From assembly GCA_038250515.1 (NCBI GenBank), contig JBBSCG010000002.1, positions 1 through 64,000 of the forward strand: a stretch of DNA of 64,000 nucleotides. The letters run 5' to 3'. Source of the stretch: JAICUY01 sp038250515. Its GTDB lineage: Bacteria; Chloroflexota; Limnocylindria; QHBO01. Shown in pieces: positions 46,134 through 55,357 of this stretch. Below the pieces are notes generated by a model. That model was not told where the DNA came from. It ran no database searches and saw nothing but the letters and a program-made list of their open reading frames with translations. The position numbers were made by a program, and so were the translations under genes. Within the stretch, counting starts at the first letter, position 1. Each line of letters opens with the position of its first letter.

Positions 46134-46667
46134 ATGGAGACTGACCGAACCAGACCGATGACGACCGATACCGAGAGCCACACGGCCGCCGAGACGCTGC
46201 CGCCGATGCCCTGGCAGGCCGCCGAGATCATGCGGGTCATTCCGCATCGGTATCCGTTCCTGCTCATCGACCGCGTGCTGGAGCTCGAGCCCGGAAAGCG
46301 GGTGGTGGCGCTGAAGAACGTCAGCGCCAACGAGCCGCAATTCACCGGTCACTTCCCCGAGCGGCCGATCATGCCCGGCGTGCTGATGGTTGAGGCGCTC
46401 GCTCAGGCCGGTGCCGTCGCGGTACTGTCGTTGCCCGAGAACCGCGGCAAGCTGGCGCTCTTTGCTGCCATCGACGATTGCCGCTTCCGGCGCACCGTGC
46501 TGCCGGGCGACACCCTGCGCCTGGAGATCAGCGTCGAGAAGCTGCAGCGCATGTTCGGGCGCGCCCGCGCGGTGGCGTCGGTCGACGGCGAAGTGGCGGT
46601 CGAGGCGACGCTCTCGTTCATCATTCCGCGCGACCAGTCGATCGGCGGAGGCCACAGCGATGCGTGA
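46134..46667 (+). CDS. fabZ: 3-hydroxyacyl-ACP dehydratase FabZ
   Basis: This 177-aa hot-dog-fold dehydratase has the catalytic IPHRYPFLLIDRV near residue 38, and GHFPERPIMPGVLMVEALAQAG with the active Glu near 76. Two starts are possible: 46134 or 46158 (MTTDTESH); the latter ATG lies in a CAGACCGATG repeat. Its end overlaps fabF by eight bases. Confidence 0.95.
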   Translation: METDRTRPMTTDTESHTAAETLPPMPWQAAEIMRVIPHRYPFLLIDRVLELEPGKRVVALKNVSANEPQFTGHFPERPIMPGVLMVEALAQAGAVAVLSLPENRGKLALFAAIDDCRFRRTVLPGDTLRLEISVEKLQRMFGRARAVASVDGEVAVEATLSFIIPRDQSIGGGHSDA

Positions 46668-47922
46668 CGGCGAGCGCCGTGTGGTGATCACCGGCATGGG
46701 CGCCCTAACGCCGCTCGGCAACGACGTGGCGACCTTGTGGGACGGCCTCATCAACGGACGCAGCGGCATCACCCGCATCACCTCGTTCGATCCGAGCCGC
46801 GTGGCGAGCAAGGTAGCCGGCGAGGTCCATGACTTTGACGCGGCGGCCGTCATGGACCGCAAGGAGGTGCGCCGCAACGACCGCTACGTGCATCTCGCCT
46901 GGGCCGCCACGGTCGAGGCGATGCGCGACGCGGGGCTGCCCAATCCGATCGAGGACGAGGCGCTGGCCGAGCGGACCGGCGCGATCATCGGCACCGGGAT
47001 CGGCGGCATCAACACCCTGATCCGTGACGTCATCGAGGCCCACGAGCTGGGGCCGGAGCGGGTGGGTCCGTTCCTGGTCACCGCCATGATTCCCGATATG
47101 GGTCCCGGCTTCGTGGCGATCCAGGCGCAGGCACGCGGCCCGAACTATGCGACGATCAGCGCCTGCAGCAGCTCGAACCACGCCATCGGCGGCGCGCTGC
47201 AGATCATCCGCCGCGGCGATGCGGACGTCATGATCGCCGGTGGTGCGGAAGCGGGAATTGGCGAGATCCCGGTGGCCGCCTTCTCCGCCATGCGCGCCCT
47301 CTCCACGAAGCGCAATGACGATCCGCAGAAGGCATCGCGGCCGTTCGACGCGGAGCGCGACGGGTTCGTGATTGCCGACGGTGCTGGCATCCTGGTGCTC
47401 GAGGCGCTCGAGCACGCGCAGGCGCGCGGCGCGGCCATTCACGCCGAGTTGGTGGGCTACGCCGCGACCGATGATGCGTCGCACATCACGCTTCCGGCTC
47501 CCGGTGGTCGTGGCGCAGCGGGGAGCATGCGGCTCGCCATGGCCGACGCGGGCCTCGGCGCCGACCAGGTCGACTATATCAACGCCCACGGCACCAGCAC
47601 GCCGCCGAATGATCGATCCGAGACGGCCGCCATCAAGACCGTGTTCGGTGAGCACGCCTACAGCGTTCCGATCTCGAGCACCAAGTCGATGACCGGCCAC
47701 CTGATGGGAGCCGGCGGCGGCGTCGAGGCGATCGCCTGCGTGCGTGCCCTCCAGGAGGGAATCATCCCGCCGACGATCAATTACGAATTCCCCGATCCCG
47801 ACTGCGACCTTGACTACGTGCCGAACGAAGCGCGCCGGGTCGCCATCGGCACCGCCATGAGCAACTCCTTCGGCTTCGGCGGGCACAACGCCACGATCAT
47901 CTTTCGGCGGTGGGAGGGGTGA
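46660..47922 (+). CDS. fabF: 3-oxoacyl-ACP synthase II FabF
   Basis: This 420-aa condensing enzyme has RRVVITGMGALTPLG at the start, the nucleophile ISACSSSNHAIGGA near residue 168, and the two His motifs NAHGTSTPPND near 308 and STKSMTGHLMGAGG near 345. It elongates acyl-ACP. The ATG at 46660 gives the standard length; a longer frame into fabZ is rejected. Its stop overlaps accB as GTGA. Confidence 0.95.
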   Translation: MRDGERRVVITGMGALTPLGNDVATLWDGLINGRSGITRITSFDPSRVASKVAGEVHDFDAAAVMDRKEVRRNDRYVHLAWAATVEAMRDAGLPNPIEDEALAERTGAIIGTGIGGINTLIRDVIEAHELGPERVGPFLVTAMIPDMGPGFVAIQAQARGPNYATISACSSSNHAIGGALQIIRRGDADVMIAGGAEAGIGEIPVAAFSAMRALSTKRNDDPQKASRPFDAERDGFVIADGAGILVLEALEHAQARGAAIHAELVGYAATDDASHITLPAPGGRGAAGSMRLAMADAGLGADQVDYINAHGTSTPPNDRSETAAIKTVFGEHAYSVPISSTKSMTGHLMGAGGGVEAIACVRALQEGIIPPTINYEFPDPDCDLDYVPNEARRVAIGTAMSNSFGFGGHNATIIFRRWEG

Positions 47923-48380
47923 GCGAGCGCGACCCGGCGCTCGAGGCTGTCGACCTGCTGATTCCGGCCTTCGAGGCGAGCGGCCTCGAAGAGCTGGAGG
48001 TGAGCGCCGGTGAGCTCCTCGTGCGCCTGGGGCGAACCCGTGTGCTCGCGCAGGCGGCTCCGTCCACCGCGGCCGCGGCACCACTTTCAACATCTGCTGC
48101 CTCCGGACCTGTCACCCCTTACGGCGAGCCGTCGCCCGGGATGCGCTTCGTCTCGGCGCCGCTGACGGGGATCTGGTACTCGTCGCCGTCCCCGGGTGCC
48201 CGGCCGTACCTGCAGAACGGCGATGAGGTGTCGAACGGCCAGGTCGTGGGCCTCATCGAAGCAATGAAGCTGTTCAACGAGATCAAGTCGGACGTAGGCG
48301 GCAAGGTGATCCGCATTCTCGTCGAGAGCGGCACGCTGGTGAAGCGCCAGCAGCCTCTCCTCGAGGTGGATCCGAGCTGA
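47919..48380 (+). CDS. accB: Biotin carboxyl carrier protein
   Basis: This 153-aa AccB has an N-terminal helical part, an Ala/Pro-rich linker near residues 45-65 and the biotinyl domain with VVGLIEAMKLFNEIKSD; the Lys of EAMK accepts biotin. The conserved PxxG region (APLTGIWYSSPSPGARPYLQ) contains the usual thumb. The start is GTG 47919, overlapping fabF; GTG 47910 is an alternative. Its substrate-less paralogue is at 43366. Confidence 0.94.
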   Translation: MSERDPALEAVDLLIPAFEASGLEELEVSAGELLVRLGRTRVLAQAAPSTAAAAPLSTSAASGPVTPYGEPSPGMRFVSAPLTGIWYSSPSPGARPYLQNGDEVSNGQVVGLIEAMKLFNEIKSDVGGKVIRILVESGTLVKRQQPLLEVDPS

Positions 48381-48412
48381 CGCGCGTTACCACCGGAAAA
48401 GGAGACAACGAG

Positions 48413-49483
48413 ATGGCGCCGAACGCGGTGATCAGCGGGTGGGGGATGTACGCGCCGCAGCGCGTGATGACGAACGACGATCTCGCCAAGATGGTCGATA
48501 CCAACGACGAATGGATCGTGTCGCGCACCGGCATCCATGAGCGACGCATCGCGGCCGACGACGAGACGACGACGACGCTGGCGGTCAATGCCTCGCGCGA
48601 TGCCCTGGCGGTCGCGGGCGTCGACCCGCTCGACGTGGATCTGGTCATCGTCGGCACCTGCTCACCCGACTACCCGTTGCCGGCGACCGGCGTGCTCGTT
48701 GCCCGCGACCTGGGGGCGACGCGTGCCGCCGGCTTCGACCTGCAGGCGGCCTGCTCCGGCTTCCTGTTCGCGCTGGCAACCGGCTCGAGCTTCATTCGCA
48801 GCGGCATGTACCGCAACGTGCTGGTCATCGGTGTCGAGGTGCTGAGCCGATTCATCGACTGGACCGACCGCGGGACCTGCGTGCTGTTCGGCGACGGCGC
48901 CGGAGCGGTGCTCCTCTCGGCGAGCGACGCGCCCGGCGGGCTGCTGGGCATCGACATGTTCAGCGACGGGACCGGCGCGGAGGGAATCATCGTCCCGGCC
49001 GGTGGGTCCGCCTGTCCGGCCTCGCCGGAGACGACCGCCGGCAACGGGCACTTCATTCATATGGCGGGCGCCGACGTGTATCGCTACGCCACCCGGCAGA
49101 TGGCCGAGTCGACCCTGGCCGCACTGCGCGACGCCGGGATGGGCGTCGGCGACATCGACCAGTTCATCTACCACCAGGCCAACCTGCGCATCATCAACAG
49201 CGTCGGCAAGCAGCTCGGCATTCCGGTGGAGAAGGTCTTCGTCAATATCGAGAAGTACGGCAACACCTCGGCGGCATCGGTGCCGATGGCATTGGTGGAG
49301 GCGGTCGCCGGCGGTCGGGTCAAGCCGGGCGACCGGCTGCTGATGGCCGCCTTTGGATCCGGCTACACCGCCGGGGCAGCCGTCGTCGAATGGACGGCCG
49401 ATCCCGCACGTGCCTTCCTGGCCCCCGGCGAGCAGACGCGACTGGGCAAGCCGCAGACCCAGCCCGCCACGGCGGTCGCATAG
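48413..49483 (+). CDS. fabH: 3-oxoacyl-ACP synthase III FabH
   Basis: This 356-aa initiating condensing enzyme joins acetyl-CoA and malonyl-ACP. It has DEWIVSRTGIHERRIA near residue 30, the nucleophile AACSGFLFALATG near 120, FIYHQANLRIINS near 252 (His) and EKYGNTSAASVPMAL near 281 (Asn). AAAGGAG stands before the ATG. A C-terminal tail of about 30 residues exceeds the usual end. Confidence 0.94.
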   Translation: MAPNAVISGWGMYAPQRVMTNDDLAKMVDTNDEWIVSRTGIHERRIAADDETTTTLAVNASRDALAVAGVDPLDVDLVIVGTCSPDYPLPATGVLVARDLGATRAAGFDLQAACSGFLFALATGSSFIRSGMYRNVLVIGVEVLSRFIDWTDRGTCVLFGDGAGAVLLSASDAPGGLLGIDMFSDGTGAEGIIVPAGGSACPASPETTAGNGHFIHMAGADVYRYATRQMAESTLAALRDAGMGVGDIDQFIYHQANLRIINSVGKQLGIPVEKVFVNIEKYGNTSAASVPMALVEAVAGGRVKPGDRLLMAAFGSGYTAGAAVVEWTADPARAFLAPGEQTRLGKPQTQPATAVA

Positions 49484-49496
49484 TCACGGAGGATCG

Positions 49497-50248
<752 letters not shown>

Positions 50249-50252
<4 letters not shown>

Positions 50253-50749
50253 CCCAGGACCTCGCCGCGTTCTACGCCTCCCTGCCGAAGAAACGCGTTG
50301 GCGCCGGCGCGCTCTTCTTCGATATGGCCGGCCGGTTTCTCCTCGTCCGGCCCACCTACAAGCCGACATGGGAGATTCCCGGCGGTTCGGTCGAGGCCGA
50401 TGAGTCGCCGCTGGCCGCCGTCGGCCGCGAGGTCGAGGAGGAGCTTGGTCTCGTCGTGCCGATCGGCCGCCTACTGTCGATCGATTGGATCAACCGCGGC
50501 CCGCCGCGCAACGAGGGGCTGATGTTCCTGTTCGACGGCGGCATGATTGATGAGGACACGATCGCCCGCATTCAGCTGCCTGCCGACGAGCTTTCGGAAT
50601 TCCGCTTCGTGGACCTCACTGAAGTTGCCGCGCTGTCCTCGCCGCACATGCATCGGCGCCTTGCGGCAACCCTTGAAGCCCGCCAAACCGAAACGGCGGT
50701 CTATCTGGAGCAAGGGCGCGTGCCCGTGCTCGCCCGCTCGGGCGGATGA
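50249..50749 (+). CDS. NUDIX hydrolase
   Basis: This 166-aa protein has the NUDIX box GGSVEADESPLAAVGREVEEELGL (only its place, residues 46-69, matters here) with the REVEEE metal ligands. NUDIX enzymes cleave nucleoside diphosphates linked to another group. It is translated with fabG through a GTGA overlap and ends the lipid operon; CoA or nucleotide clean-up is possible, but no substrate can be named. Confidence 0.85.
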
Positions 50750-51056
50750 CAAATGCTCACCGCAACGAGCCTTACGTCGGTGAGAGACGGTGAAAAGCGT
50801 CCCAGAAGCCTCGCAAGCGTGCCTTACAGGATGCGTGGTGCGCGTTGGTCATGGTTCGTCGCGGCTTCGCTCACGTAACGCTCACCACGCGCACAAATGT
50901 CATGCGAGCATCCGCCACCGGGGCGCGATTGCAGGTTGAATCCCAGCCAGTGCCACCGCCGCCCGACCGCTTGGTCGCCACGCGAGCCCCGGCAGGCCAC
51001 TTGCTGCACAATGAGTGACAACCCAATGCATCGCTAGACGAACGAAGGAGACCTGC
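50750..51056. other. Non-coding spacer before sodN
   Basis: This roughly 300-base stretch has no supported gene. It contains GCGTGGTG near 50837 and its complement CACCACGC near 50891, able to form a long-range stem. A CACAAT box near 51008 and AAGGAGA at 51046 lie before sodN and suggest its promoter and ribosome site. No clear Fur/Nur box or terminator was recognised. Confidence 0.4.
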
Positions 51057-51488
51057 ATGCTGACGCTGCGCTCAATTCTGCGTCCGACCCGTGTGGTCGA
51101 CGCTCACTGCGACATCCCCTGTGGCGTGTACGACCCGGCCCAGGCGCGCATCGAGGCGGAGTCCTGCTACAAGATCATCGAGAAGTACAACGCCAGCAAC
51201 GACGACGTCTTCCGAACTCGCTGCATCCACGTCAAGGAAGAGCGCGCTGAGCTTGCGAAGCACCATATCGACGTGCTGTGGAGCGACTACTTCAAGCCGG
51301 AGCACCTCGAGAAGTTCCCGGATCTGCACGAGACCTGCTGGCAGGCCGCCAAGCAGGCGGCCGAGGTGAAGCATACGGTCAACCTCGATGACGCCAAGAA
51401 GCTGCTGGACCTGATCGACAAGATCGACTCGATGTGGAAGGCAACCGGCGGACCCGAGAAGACGCGCATGCAGGCGCAGACCGCCTAG
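51057..51488 (+). CDS. sodN: Nickel superoxide dismutase
   Basis: This 143-aa NiSOD has the nickel hook HCDIPCGVYDP after a 16-residue leader (MLTLRSILRPTRVVDA) that must be removed so His1 becomes the N-terminus. The rest is a four-helix bundle typical of SodN hexamers. It detoxifies superoxide in the cytoplasm or exterior. The next gene encodes the expected maturation peptidase. The ATG at 51057 is set by AAGGAGA. Confidence 0.96.
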   Translation: MLTLRSILRPTRVVDAHCDIPCGVYDPAQARIEAESCYKIIEKYNASNDDVFRTRCIHVKEERAELAKHHIDVLWSDYFKPEHLEKFPDLHETCWQAAKQAAEVKHTVNLDDAKKLLDLIDKIDSMWKATGGPEKTRMQAQTA

Positions 51489-51527
51489 ACCGATGCGCAT
51501 GAAGAGGGGTCGCTTCCGGCCCCTCTT
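51486..51527 (+). terminator. Terminator-like hairpin between sodN and sodX
   Basis: AAGAGGGG (51502-51509), a ten-base loop and CCCCTCTT (51520-51527) followed by TCTCGTTCTT resemble an intrinsic terminator. It lies 14 bases after the sodN stop and inside the first codons of sodX, so it could lower sodX output relative to sodN. The T run is interrupted, so it may be only partially effective. Confidence 0.45.
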
Positions 51528-51978
51528 TCTCGTTCTTGGAGTGGGAGCGGCTCTCGCGGTGGTTGCTTCTCGCTGGACCGATGCGGTCGCCGTCCGCGGC
51601 TCATCGATGGCGCCGACGCTCCAGCCCGGCGATCAGCTCCTCGTTGAGCGCCTGACCTTTCGTTGGCGCTCGCCACGTTTGGGCGAGGTGGTCTTGGTCC
51701 GTGATCCACGCCAGCCGTCGCGCGAGCTGATCAAGCGGGTGTGGGCCATTGGCGACGCGGGCGTGGAACTGCGCGGCGATGGCATCGCGAGCACCGACTC
51801 GCGCGCGTTCGGCAGTCTGCCGTTCGACACCGTCGCCTGGCGCGTGGCGTTTCGCTATTGGCCACTCTCGCGCTTTGGGCCGGTGGGAGCGGCGTCTGTG
51901 CCAGCCGAGCCGCTCGGCGGCGAGCCCGCATGCAGCACCTTCGGCGATCTGGTGGTCGCCTCCAACCGTCGCCGCTGA
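51493..51978 (+). CDS. sodX: S26-type peptidase, NiSOD maturation protease SodX
   Basis: This 161-aa membrane-anchored S26 signal-peptidase homologue has one N-terminal helix, the serine motif RGSSMAPTLQPGD near residue 36, and the lysine motif SRELIKRVWAIGD near 77. Directly after sodN it matches SodX, which cleaves the SodN leader. The ATG is embedded in TAGACCGATG, which also supplies the sodN stop. Confidence 0.88.
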   Translation: MRMKRGRFRPLFLVLGVGAALAVVASRWTDAVAVRGSSMAPTLQPGDQLLVERLTFRWRSPRLGEVVLVRDPRQPSRELIKRVWAIGDAGVELRGDGIASTDSRAFGSLPFDTVAWRVAFRYWPLSRFGPVGAASVPAEPLGGEPACSTFGDLVVASNRRR

Positions 51979-51998
51979 CGTTTCGTGGTCCGATGCCC

Positions 51999-52367
51999 CT
52001 AGCTGCAGCCGCACAGCACGGCCACCGCGTCGACACAGCTCTCGCGCGGGGCCGGCAGCAGCTCGACATCCGCGCCCGCTTCGGCGGCGACCAGGTACTC
52101 CACGCCGGCGGTCGGTCGCACGGCGATGCGCGCATCGGGTGAGCGATGCCGCAGGAAGCCGACCACCGGGCCAAGCCCGGCGTCGCCGTACTCCTCGCGG
52201 ATCGCGCCGGTGTCGATGACCGCAAGCTCCGGCGGCCGCAGAACGACCGCCTGGTGCAGGCGCGCCGCATCGTTGTAGAAGAAGACGAGCGCGCCGAGCA
52301 GCCGGTCGTCGAGCGCGGCGGCCAGCTCGTGGTCGCGCGTGAGGCAGTAGACGATCGTCTCGGGCAT
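51999..52367 (-). CDS. Receiver-like unknown protein with C-terminal CxC
   Basis: The 122-aa product reads TIVYCLTRDHELAAALDD, PPELAVIDTGAI, RHRSPDARIAVRP, ending CVDAVAVLCGCS. Alternating strands and helices resemble a receiver or flavodoxin-like fold, but the phospho-acceptor pattern is not convincing. It is divergent from deoC with a shared short promoter region; the longer frame to 53942 is a shadow of deoC. Function unknown. Confidence 0.6.
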   Translation of the reverse strand: MPETIVYCLTRDHELAAALDDRLLGALVFFYNDAARLHQAVVLRPPELAVIDTGAIREEYGDAGLGPVVGFLRHRSPDARIAVRPTAGVEYLVAAEAGADVELLPAPRESCVDAVAVLCGCS

Positions 52368-52406
52368 CTGCTCAGAGCGTAGCATCGGCCGAGGCGAAGT
52401 CGACGG

Positions 52407-52412
52407 TACAAT
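52407..52412 (+). promoter_or_regulatory. -10 box of deoC
   Basis: TACAAT lies nine bases before the deoC ATG at 52422, another near-leaderless arrangement. Confidence 0.5.
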
Positions 52413-52421
52413 GACCAGCCC

Positions 52422-53381
52422 ATGAGCTCCACGACACCCGTTCGACGCGAGGACTCGCGCTACCTGACCGGCCGGCACCAGGCCCTCGGCAGCCTGCTCG
52501 GCCGCGTATGGGCCGTCGACCAGGTCGGCGTCGAGGAGCGGGCCGCCAGCCTCGCCAAGCGCAGCATCAAGCGCGAGTCGAAGCTCTGGGCGCTCGACAT
52601 GGTCATCCGCATGACCGATCTGACGACCCTCGAGGGTAAGGACACGCCCGGCAAGATCCGCGCGCTGGCCGGCAAGGCACGACGCCCGGACCCAACCGAT
52701 CCGTCCATCCCCAGCGTCGCCGCGCTGTGCGTCTACCCCAACATGATTACCGCGGCCCGCGAGGCGCTGAAGGGATCGACGGTCAAGATTGCCAGCGTGG
52801 CCACCTACTTCCCCAGCGGCCAGGCGCCGCTCGACGTCAAGCTCAACGACGTTCGTGATGCGGTGGCCATGGGTGCTGACGAGATCGACATGGTGATCGA
52901 CCGCGGCGCCTTCCTCGCCGGCGAATACGGCAGGGTCTACGACGAGATTACCGCGGTGAAGGAGGCCTGCGGCGAGGCGCACCTCAAGGTCATCCTTGAG
53001 ACCGGCGAGCTCGAGACCTACGACAACGTGCGCCGCGCCTCGGTCCTGGCCATGGCTGCCGGAGCTGACTTCATCAAGACCTCCACCGGCAAGGTGACGC
53101 CCGCCGCGACGCTGCCGGTGACGCTGGTCATGCTCGAGGCGATCCGCGACTTCTACGCGCAAACCGGTCGTGCCGTTGGCATGAAGCCGGCCGGCGGCAT
53201 TCGCACCGCCAAAGAGTCGATCGCCTACCTGACCATGCTGTACGAGACGCTCGGGCCTGACTGGATGTCGCCGGATCGGTTCCGCTTCGGTGCCTCGTCG
53301 CTGCTCAATGACGTGCTCATGCAGATCCGCAAGGAGCGCACGGGCCGCTACAGCGGCAGCGACTATTTCACCCTCGATTAG
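52422..53381 (+). CDS. deoC: Deoxyribose-phosphate aldolase
   Basis: This 319-aa class I aldolase splits 2-deoxyribose-5-phosphate into glyceraldehyde-3-phosphate and acetaldehyde. It shows ASVATYFPSGQ, DEIDMVIDRGAFLAGEY and the Schiff-base Lys in DFIKTSTGKVTPAA near residue 223. The N-terminal 60 residues make it longer than E. coli DeoC, as in actinobacterial forms. Aldehyde dehydrogenase genes 2 kb downstream could handle the acetaldehyde product. Confidence 0.95.
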   Translation: MSSTTPVRREDSRYLTGRHQALGSLLGRVWAVDQVGVEERAASLAKRSIKRESKLWALDMVIRMTDLTTLEGKDTPGKIRALAGKARRPDPTDPSIPSVAALCVYPNMITAAREALKGSTVKIASVATYFPSGQAPLDVKLNDVRDAVAMGADEIDMVIDRGAFLAGEYGRVYDEITAVKEACGEAHLKVILETGELETYDNVRRASVLAMAAGADFIKTSTGKVTPAATLPVTLVMLEAIRDFYAQTGRAVGMKPAGGIRTAKESIAYLTMLYETLGPDWMSPDRFRFGASSLLNDVLMQIRKERTGRYSGSDYFTLD

Positions 53382-53385
53382 ACCG

Positions 53386-54066
53386 ATGCAGGCCGCGCCA
53401 CGCACCATCGCCGTTTGGTCGGACATCGGCTGTCCGTGGGCGCACGCCGCCGTGTGGCGCCTCCACGACGCCCGCCGACGCCTTGACCTGACCGATGTCG
53501 TCCACTTCGAGCACCGGGTCTTTCCGCTGGAGCTGTTCAACTCGCGGCCGACGCCGCGCCAGGAGCTCGACGCCGAATGGCCGGTCATCGCCGCGCTTGC
53601 GCCGCGTGCCGGGTGGCGTGCCTGGTCCGGCCCGGCCGACGCCTGGCCGGTGACCATGCTGCCGCCGATGGAGGCGGTGCAGGCCGCTCGCGAGCAGTCG
53701 GTCGCGGCCGCCGAGGAACTCGACCGCGGACTGCGGCGCGCGTTTTGGGGGGAGAGCCGCTGCATCAGCCTGCGGCACGTGATTCTGGAGGTCGCCAACG
53801 AATGCGAATCGGTCGACGTGGCGGCGCTGGCCGAGGCTTTGGACAGCGGTCGCGCGCGGCAGCGCATCTTCGACGATTGGGAGATCGCCAGGGGAGACGA
53901 GGTCAGCGGCTCGCCGCACCTGTTCCTGCCGGATGGCCACAACGTCCCGAATCCCGGCGTCGAGATGCGTTGGGAGGGCGACGACGGGCAGGGCGGCGGC
54001 TTCCCGGTGATTGTTGTTGACGATCCAACGGTCTACGACGACCTGCTGCGCCGCGCCGCACGCTGA
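53386..54066 (+). CDS. DsbA-family (FrnE-like) oxidoreductase
   Basis: This 226-aa thioredoxin-fold protein of the DsbA/FrnE class has VWSDIGCPWAHAAVW near residue 15, with a single Cys in a CPWA motif in place of CxxC, and a C-terminal GSPHLFLPDGHNVPNPG carrying the cis-proline loop. The lone cysteine suggests glutathione-S-transferase-kappa or isomerase-like chemistry, not classical disulfide formation. The ATG lies in TAGACCGATG, four bases after deoC. Confidence 0.78.
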   Translation: MQAAPRTIAVWSDIGCPWAHAAVWRLHDARRRLDLTDVVHFEHRVFPLELFNSRPTPRQELDAEWPVIAALAPRAGWRAWSGPADAWPVTMLPPMEAVQAAREQSVAAAEELDRGLRRAFWGESRCISLRHVILEVANECESVDVAALAEALDSGRARQRIFDDWEIARGDEVSGSPHLFLPDGHNVPNPGVEMRWEGDDGQGGGFPVIVVDDPTVYDDLLRRAAR

Positions 54067-54116
54067 GAGCAGTGCACTGGCTTGACGGCTCACGAATCCC
54101 CGCATCTCAGCGTTGA

Positions 54117-54587
54117 ATGTCCGTGCACCTGCCGCCCTTTCAGCACCTGATCAACGAGCACGCCGCGGAGCTGCATCGGTTCCTGACGGCGTGCGTCGGC
54201 TCGACCGACGCAGATGACTGCCTGCAGGAGACGCTGCTGGCCGCATTGCGCGCCTATCCGGGACTGAGCCACGCCGACAACCTGCGAGGCTGGCTGTTCA
54301 CCATCGCCCATCGCAAGGCAACCGATACGGTGCGGCGACGCGTGAAGCATCGGGCGAGCGACCTCGAGGGCGTGGAGCCCGCCGTCGGCGCCCAACCGCT
54401 GCCCGATGACGAGCTGTGGAGCGCGGTGCGGTCGCTGCCGCTGAAGCAACGAGCAGCCGTGGTGCATCGGTATGTTTTCGACCTGGCCTATCGCGAGATC
54501 GGCGAGCGAATGGGCGTCAGCGAACAAGCCGCGAGACAGAACGTGAGCGCCGGCCTGCGCCGTCTGCGCCTGGAGGTGAATCCATGA
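54117..54587 (+). CDS. ECF-type sigma factor preceding ogt
   Basis: This 156-aa factor has region 2 (HRFLTACVGSTDADDCLQETLLAALRAYPG and LRGWLFTIAHRKATD) and region 4 (LPLKQRAAVVHRYVFDLAYREIGERMGVSEQAARQ), listed here by position near residues 18-75 and 105-140. It overlaps ogt by ATGA, so translation is coupled. A role in alkylation response is inferred from that pairing. Confidence 0.85.
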   Translation: MSVHLPPFQHLINEHAAELHRFLTACVGSTDADDCLQETLLAALRAYPGLSHADNLRGWLFTIAHRKATDTVRRRVKHRASDLEGVEPAVGAQPLPDDELWSAVRSLPLKQRAAVVHRYVFDLAYREIGERMGVSEQAARQNVSAGLRRLRLEVNP

Positions 54588-55183
54588 ACGAGCTCGAGCA
54601 TCGGCTTGGCGCTCGCCTCGAGACCGATGCCTCCGCGGCCCTGGCGGCATTCCGGCGGCGTGCCCTGGAGCAGGGAATGCTCGACGTGGCGTATGCGGAC
54701 CTCGACTCGCCGCTCGGTCCGTTGAGCATCTTCGTCACGCCACGCGGCCTGGTACGCGTCGCGTACAACGAGGCGAAGGACGAGCTGCAGGGTCTGGCCG
54801 ATCGGCTTTCGCCTCGGATCCTCGCAGCCCCTGAGCGAACCGACGAGGTACGGCGCGAGCTGGAGGAGTATTTCGCCGGACGACGCCGCCAGTTCGATGT
54901 CGCGATCGACTGGTCGCTGGTGCGCGGCTTCGCTGGCGCCGTGCTGCAGGCGACCGCTCGCATTCCGTTCGGCGGCGTCTCGAGCTACCGGGAGGTCGCG
55001 GCCGAGGCCGGTTCGCCCAACGCTTATCGCGCTGCCGGCAATGCCCTGGGCTCGAACCCGGTCCCGATCGTGGTGCCATGCCATCGGGTGCTGCACGCCG
55101 GCGGGGGACTGGGCGGCTACACCGGCGGTGTCGACCGCAAGCGCTTCCTGCTACGCCTCGAGGGCGTCGTTGTCGACCGCTAG
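54584..55183 (+). CDS. ogt: Methylated-DNA--protein-cysteine methyltransferase
   Basis: This 199-aa suicide repair protein takes O6-alkyl groups from guanine onto its Cys in VVPCHRVLHAGG near residue 165. The helix-turn-helix IPFGGVSSYREVA and C-terminal GGLGGYTGGVDRKRFLL are typical. An extra 35-residue N-terminal helical part (HRLGARLETDASAALAAFRR) may contact the coupled sigma factor. Confidence 0.93.
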   Translation: MNELEHRLGARLETDASAALAAFRRRALEQGMLDVAYADLDSPLGPLSIFVTPRGLVRVAYNEAKDELQGLADRLSPRILAAPERTDEVRRELEEYFAGRRRQFDVAIDWSLVRGFAGAVLQATARIPFGGVSSYREVAAEAGSPNAYRAAGNALGSNPVPIVVPCHRVLHAGGGLGGYTGGVDRKRFLLRLEGVVVDR

Positions 55184-55357
55184 GCTGCCGCGAGAACGAC
55201 GGCGACCAGCGCAAGCGCTGCCGGCAGCGCCTGAACGACGAGGATCCGTGGCGACACGGTGATCGCTCCATGGCGCGGCCGGGTCCGCTTCGAATGTCGC
55301 GATCGCATGGCCGCGGAGTTCGGGCGCGCGGCGACTGCGTGCGATAATCGAGCGGAT
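55184..55357. other. Spacer and near-leaderless promoter of the ALDH pair
   Basis: No supported gene. GATAAT at 55343-55348 is nine bases before the ALDH ATG. A minus-strand frame of about 24 codons ending at 55180 would encode a hydrophobic peptide but has no clear ribosome site, so it is not called. Confidence 0.45.

Noticed and set aside
51999..53942. A 647-codon minus-strand frame across deoC and the DsbA-like gene
   Set aside because: Only the last 122 codons lie outside the confirmed genes; the rest is a high-GC shadow, so the start was moved to 52367.
55180..55251. Minus-strand 24-aa hydrophobic peptide
   Set aside because: Only a GTG start without a ribosome site, and it overlaps the ogt end.
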